A stretch of 64,000 nucleotides of DNA from Xylocopa sonorina. Lineage: Eukaryota; Arthropoda; Insecta; Hymenoptera; Apidae. The position numbers and the translations under genes were made by a program. The stretch spans positions 744,001 to 808,000 of the forward strand of contig NW_027490118.1 of assembly GCF_050948175.1 (NCBI RefSeq), read 5' to 3'. How positions within the stretch are numbered: the first letter of the stretch is position 1; each line of letters opens with the position of its first letter. The notes under the pieces are model-generated. The model was given only the letters and a program-made list of their open reading frames with translations. It searched no databases and had not been told where the DNA came from. Below, piece after piece: positions 59,104 through 64,000 of this stretch.

Positions 59104-60389
59104 TTAACTAAAGATTTACAATTAATACATAAATGTATAATTTACATTTTAGTAAACAAACCAATTTAATTTACAGAATATAAATATTATTGATAAGTTA
59201 ACTTGTTGCCTGATTCCTTCCTAGAGGAGAATTTGGAACATATAGATTTGGATAATTAAATAAAACAATTGTAAAGAACGAACAAATTATACAGATAAAT
59301 CAGAGGAAAAGATCATGCAAATATTAATTATCATCCAAACTAATTTAAACAGCGAGTTCGTTAACAAGACTGTAAGCTCAAATACTATATTGTTAAAAAA
59401 ATATATGTTAAAAAAAATTTATTAGACCTCGTACATTACAGCACATCATAGATCAGTCTGATTAATTTCCCGAGCAACCATAACTAAAGAGTTAATTAAC
59501 ATCACTTTTGCAGAAATTTACAATATGCAAATTTCATAAACATTAATAGTGACGAAGCAGTTGCACGATTTTTGGATCTTAAAAATGATGGAAACGTGCG
59601 GCAGGGAGAGGAGAACCTAGTCAACCACTAGGTACAACATTAACAATGGATTCTCAAAATTTTCTCGCAATGCTTTCTCATAAAAAAAATATATTTTTTA
59701 CGTTCAAATTAATTAGAAATGCAAAATAATTTTACTAGTAACATAATATTATATATCTTTCGGAGAACTGAAACTTGCATCGACAAAGTCGTATTGGGAA
59801 AGTTGAAAATTATCGGTGATCTACAAAAAGCAATGAAATTAGGGAAATTAATGGTCAATTCAAAGTCGAAACTTACTTTCAAAAATTAAATACCTTCTTC
59901 TTAAAGAGAACTGACATATTAACTAATGAAGGAAAAATTATATAATTATATAATAAAATAATATAATATATAATTATATAATTATATAATAAAATTATAT
60001 AATTTTGTTACTTTTTGTAAAAGTTTAATATAATAGTATTAAATATTTAAAATATTTAAAAAACTAAAGTAAAGTATATGTTTATATATTTTTGTAATAT
60101 ATTTTGTAACGCCAGCAAGAAGTCTAATATTTCATAATTATTTTATAGTTTAAAGGTTATCAAGCTTTATGCCTGGATGGATGCTTATATATAAGTATAA
60201 ATGCATAACAAACTGAAATGAGATCGCAAAGTGATATTTACACGCCTGCGTGCTGCAATTTTAACGTATCTAAATTTCTGATAAAAGAAAATAAATGTTT
60301 ATAATCTAATTATCAATTACAAATGGAATTCTACAATTTATCCATGTAATAATCATTTTTTATTGTACGCATCCTCCAACACATACACA

Positions 60390-60465
60390 GTATCTTTAAT
60401 TTTGATGGATTTCGTGTGTGCGTTTGCGCATGTGTGCGCGCGTGCGTGTGTGTGTGCATGGTAGC
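60390..60465. repeat. GT/GC alternating microsatellite
   Basis: Runs of GTGTGTGCG, GTGTGCGCGCGTGCGTGTGT and TGTGCATGG. It is the inverse counterpart of the CA/CG run in copy B. Confidence 0.8.
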
Positions 60466-60867
60466 ATTTGCAGATATACCACCTAATAGGTTTCGTAGTT
60501 TCGATTCTAGTCAATCGAGTAAAATCGCATAAGATTTTCTATAGAAAATCAAGGGGATGTGAAGATACTATTGCACAGCAGACAGCATTCTCCACTGGAA
60601 GAATTTTTCTTCGAATGTACTGACTCCAGATTTATTTGAATTGTTCCCGTTTAGAACATTAAAACTGAATGACATGTCCCTTGACACAGCAGGCCGGTAA
60701 CCACGATACCCAGCAGATCCAGGGTTCCTTTATCTGAGATTAAGGCCAGCCTTCTTTGTTTCCAAACTTCTTTACATTGCGTTATATTCTTAAGATTCTT
60801 TTTAAGTTACAAAGAACAGAAGCGCTACATGGATTATAAAAGTGTAATAGTTTAATTTATATAATCT

Positions 60868-61103
60868 TTAACACTTTAAATCAGTTTACGTTGCTTTGCT
60901 TGTTGTATATGTTTATCACCTGGCGCTGAATCAACTACTACTAGCAGCATCCCTTCCCAAAATTTAGAAAATGCGCCAGATCTAATGAAACCTTGCAAAT
61001 GTGTTTTTAATGTATCCAGCAGAAATGAAATTACATTGACAGAAACATCAGCTAGTTCTTCACGCCTATTTGAAACAACATTAAATCACCTTGTCAAACA
61101 GTA
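60868..61103 (+). pseudogene. Cysteine-rich terminal exon, unidentified (copy C, frame open)
   Basis: An AAATCAG acceptor-like site near 60881-60887 leads to a frame open to a TAA at 61101-61103: SLRCFACCICLSPGAES, SSIPSQNLENAPDLMKPCKC, FNVSSRNEITLTETSASSSR and LFETTLNHLVKQ. It has no internal stop and no ATG at its start, as expected for a terminal exon. Its second Cys cluster is shortened (KPCKC versus KPCLDCKC in A and B). The residues align in all three copies. I do not recognise the family. The spacing CCxC ... C(xx)CxC suggests zinc binding. The expected upstream exons were not located. Confidence 0.5.
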
Positions 61104-62968
61104 ATTTATTTATTGTGACTTGGACCTTTAAATTTGAATTTATAATCATCTAACAAATAAATATGTTTTTCTTGCTATTCATATCATTATAATTTCAGTA
61201 ATATATTATGTGCTGTCATTTGATATATTAACTGCTTAATTGTATTTTGCAACGAACCTTGCACACTAAACACTGTTTTTACTCCTGATACGAGTGGATA
61301 GTTTTTCGTCTTATATTCTTAGATTATAAAAGTGTATGATATTGCTTTTATGCAGTCATGTATAATTATGTACATACAAATTCGCGATTAAGTAGTTATG
61401 TGTTCAAATTCAATTCCGAATAATGCTCTAGAATGCATTCCAGATAACAAACTGCAAGATCAGGTCATCGCTCCATTCATGAATCTTCTCAGCAATGACG
61501 TAGGGTCACATTTGGTAATAGGGAACCTCTGCTTTCATACAAATTAGAACCGTTAGATGTCAGTAGATGTTCAACATATGAGTATTGATAGACATCTTGA
61601 TAGTCGTTTTCCTATATTTATAGTTATTGAGAGAGTCGTATATATTTCTTTCATCTCGTCATAAACTAAAAATATTATTTATAAAAAAATATTACTAAGA
61701 AAATAAAAATTCATGCTGTTGCGTCCCTAACTTCGCCTTGTGTAATTTTTTAAATAACATGCTGTCATCGTATTTAATATAACCCTCAATTGCATGAATT
61801 TGTAACGATGAATTGAAGAAAATATATATAAAATAAATGTATACATTTTTATAATAAAGTAATTAACGACTTTATGGAAAAAATCGGCGTATCGAGCTAG
61901 TTTATAGAAAACAATAAAATCGAGTTCTTATATCTTTGTTTCGTGCCGGTGTATCTCCTTTGGAATCAAAATAAATAAATTGCTTAGTGTAGTCATTTTT
62001 CATATTCGTTTATAATTTTTATGGAAATAGCTTCTCCATTAGTAAATGTCAGCTTGCGCTACTACCACGCGCGTAGCTATGGTGAGCTGATAGTATCATT
62101 GACACGGCCGTGTAGCCTGTATGCTATATCGCGGTGCATTAATAATGCCGTGGTACGAGTGTCGTTCGTTGCTCGTTGTTTGCCAAACATAGGTTGTTTG
62201 CAAACCTATGACCGGTTTTTTTCACTTTTAAAATGAATTGGTATGTTCATTCTTCCGTAATATGATAGAGCATTTTAAAACGAGTTCAACAACCTGCAAC
62301 ATGAAGCCATTGAAGGTTACAAAAAGTAAAGAAAGGCGATGGTACTTACGGTTTTGATAGTAAATGAGACATACGTATTGTAAATAGTGGTGGAATGCGT
62401 AATGTTTACCGTTTACTTCACTGTCAATAAACACTTTTCGAAGGGCATTTTATTAATTTGCAGGTTAAGTTAAACATGATAAGATTAATATTGAAATATC
62501 GGTTCGATTACGTTTGGTTAGGCTGTTCTTTGTGTCGCCCATTTTATAAGTACTGAGCTGCGGATTCCTGAGGACAGCTCACAAAATTGTTGAACTATGA
62601 AAGATTATCATTGTGAAATTGAATCAAAAGGTAATTAAATTCCATTAGATTGTAAACAAATCTTAATATTTCATTGTAAATAGTAAGATATAATACTCTT
62701 TGCAAAATTACAAGAATGGATACATACCTCTCTGTTATTATTATTTCATAAAGAATTCTAATTGCAATTATATAGTTCACTACGATAAAAAATTATTTAT
62801 AAGAATTAGATAAGAGTTTCTCAGGAAATTCTAAATATTATATTAAAGAACCAAGTAAGACATTTTCAATAACTACGAATATGAAATATTCTTGAACATT
62901 CCAACAGAAAGATGTTCTAATCAGTAGATAGAAAAATCAAACATTCAATATCAATTCCAGAATACAAC

Positions 62969-64000
62969 TGTGATGCCCGCCGAACCTCCCGCTACCTCCT
63001 ACACCCCCCGGCAGAGCCGCATACAGCGCCTGCCGCCATTGCAGAGACGAGCATACCGACACACGGTAACACAGTCTGATCACCGAGCTAAGGCAGCCAC
63101 CCTCGCACCAAGGAGTTGAACCACACGATCGCCCCTCGATGCGCATACGTCAGACAGTTGGGGCAGACACCAACCACAGCCTCCGCACGAGGACCATTTC
63201 ACGCACCACGAGGAGACGCCCACAGTTACGCACACATATTCGTATTATACTCATGTCTATAACCAAGCGAATTCTGGTATTTAAGCACACGACACTTTAT
63301 CTACATGCACGACACAACACACAAGCATGGCATAAGTCATTTCATGTGCAATCATAATTTTAAAAAGCGTATTATTTATATCAAGAGTATTAGCGAAGCG
63401 CTGGAGCGAACGCCCGAATCACGCGGCTCACGCGGACCGCGTACGCCCCACCACGACCGTCCGCTCCAACGCGAGTGTCAAGCGTACACCCCACTCCAGA
63501 GCCCAGCGACTCGCGCGATCCGAGAAGGACGCGGAACCGCGAATCAACCGAGAGATCAAGCTCAGCGCTCGACGAGTACAAATCGAGCTAAGCGTTCATC
63601 GCGACTGTACTTTTCATGCCTCCGGGCCTTACTCCACCTCACTTGGAGATGTTTGCTATTTCGTTACTATACTAACTCAGAATTCCAGTTGCAATTTCTA
63701 ATTCTAACTTTAACTTTATTCTAAATCAACGATTCTAGCACTTAGTTATTCTTAGCATAGGGCAATAAAGTGTAAGCTTAGGTTTTACTTAGAATATATT
63801 TTATCTTTACCAGTATTTACAAACTCTCATTATTCTCAAAGCATTCCTTGCCTTATATTAAATTAAATTCATTATGGTACGAAGTCTTCCACGAGTTCAC
63901 GAGTCTTCCAGAATCATTCAAGGATTTCTGACCCTTAGTTATGCTTGGTTATCGACCAGTTAAAGTGGCTCTCCGCTTAGCTGCATTGAACTACAGTTGG
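62969..64000 (+). mobile_element. GC-rich LTR-like start, runs off the window (tentative)
   Basis: It begins TGTGATGCCCGCCGAACCTC immediately after copy C ends, recalling TGTGACGTCAGGCATACCAC of the gypsy element at 35421. The first part is CG-rich and free of recognisable domains. A second CG-rich block lies at 63395-63600. A CAATAAAGTGT polyadenylation-like word lies near 63763, followed by ACTTAGAATATATTTTATCT, similar to the likely right LTR of the gypsy element near 39690. The short Arg/Pro-rich frames here have no known motif. Confidence 0.35.

Larger units (their letters stand above)
58966..62957 (-). repeat. Duplicon copy C (inverted)
   Basis: Reverse-oriented relative to A and B. 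Going left to right it runs from the HSDL2 last exon through the GGAGAGGAGAACCTAGTCAA landmark (59608), the cysteine-rich exon, the CACCATAGCTACGCGCG-like block (62065-62150), and out to the ATTGATATTGAATGTTTGAT segment (about 62950) shared with B. The 1.4-kb part corresponding to A 3716-5125 is absent: its two edges meet near 62170-62235 around a short unique stretch with TTTGCAAACCTATG. Confidence 0.85.

Noticed and set aside
63139..63724. Arg/Pro-rich frames in the GC-rich right end as a host gene
   Set aside because: Composition follows GC content. Frames overlap on both strands and the segment looks like LTR sequence with a polyadenylation-like signal.

Overview
The window looks like heterochromatic, probably pericentromeric or similarly gene-poor, DNA of an arthropod, most likely an insect. 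It is AT-rich, has spliceosomal introns and consists almost entirely of a degenerate ~172-bp tandem satellite, decayed transposable elements of classes common in insects (piggyBac, P/THAP-like, R1-clade non-LTR, Ty3/gypsy, BEL/Pao) and a host-derived duplication. I found no intact gene. Every coding trace carries frameshifts, stops or truncations. Nothing resembles bacterial operons, CRISPR arrays or phage. No tRNA or rRNA gene was recognised. I cannot name the species.

Layout. 1-1620: degenerate repeats and unassigned sequence. 1620-1945: a 50-bp tandem repeat. 1946-3255: satellite. 3256-8875: copy A of a duplicon ending in a broken HSDL2-like gene, cut at a TTAA by a piggyBac-like end. 9416-12350: a CCTAA-like tract, then an R1-clade non-LTR element lacking its reverse transcriptase. 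12630-13175: a tentative minus-strand LTR. 13183-30047: satellite carrying (a) a piggyBac nested inside another piggyBac, (b) a 2.3-kb piggyBac with TTAA duplications and (c) a 4-kb P/THAP-like transposon that itself hosts a 757-bp internally deleted piggyBac. 30050-32350: a fourth piggyBac. 32355-35420: satellite. 35421-40327: a Ty3/gypsy element. 40332-44280: satellite. 44615-49042: duplicon copy B. 49630-58965: satellite carrying a piggyBac 3' fragment and a BEL element whose two halves lie head to head. 58966-62957: duplicon copy C, inverted. 62969-64000: a GC-rich LTR-like start.

How the parts relate. The satellite is the substrate into which the elements inserted. At four insertion sites the monomer can be read continuously from one flank to the other once the element and one copy of its target duplication are removed, which gives element ends to the base. 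The satellite changes orientation many times. One switch pair is explained by a ~3.2-kb inversion that took the 5' half of the BEL element with it. The duplicon (A, B, C) carries minus-strand (relative to A) exons of an HSDL2-like gene and of an unidentified cysteine-rich protein, plus plus-strand exon-like pieces of a possible coiled-coil protein. It is therefore a host-sequence duplication rather than a simple transposon.

Limits. All alignments were made by eye. Satellite block edges are good to about 10-50 bp. Element ends given with a target duplication are exact. No species, divergence or copy-number claim is made.
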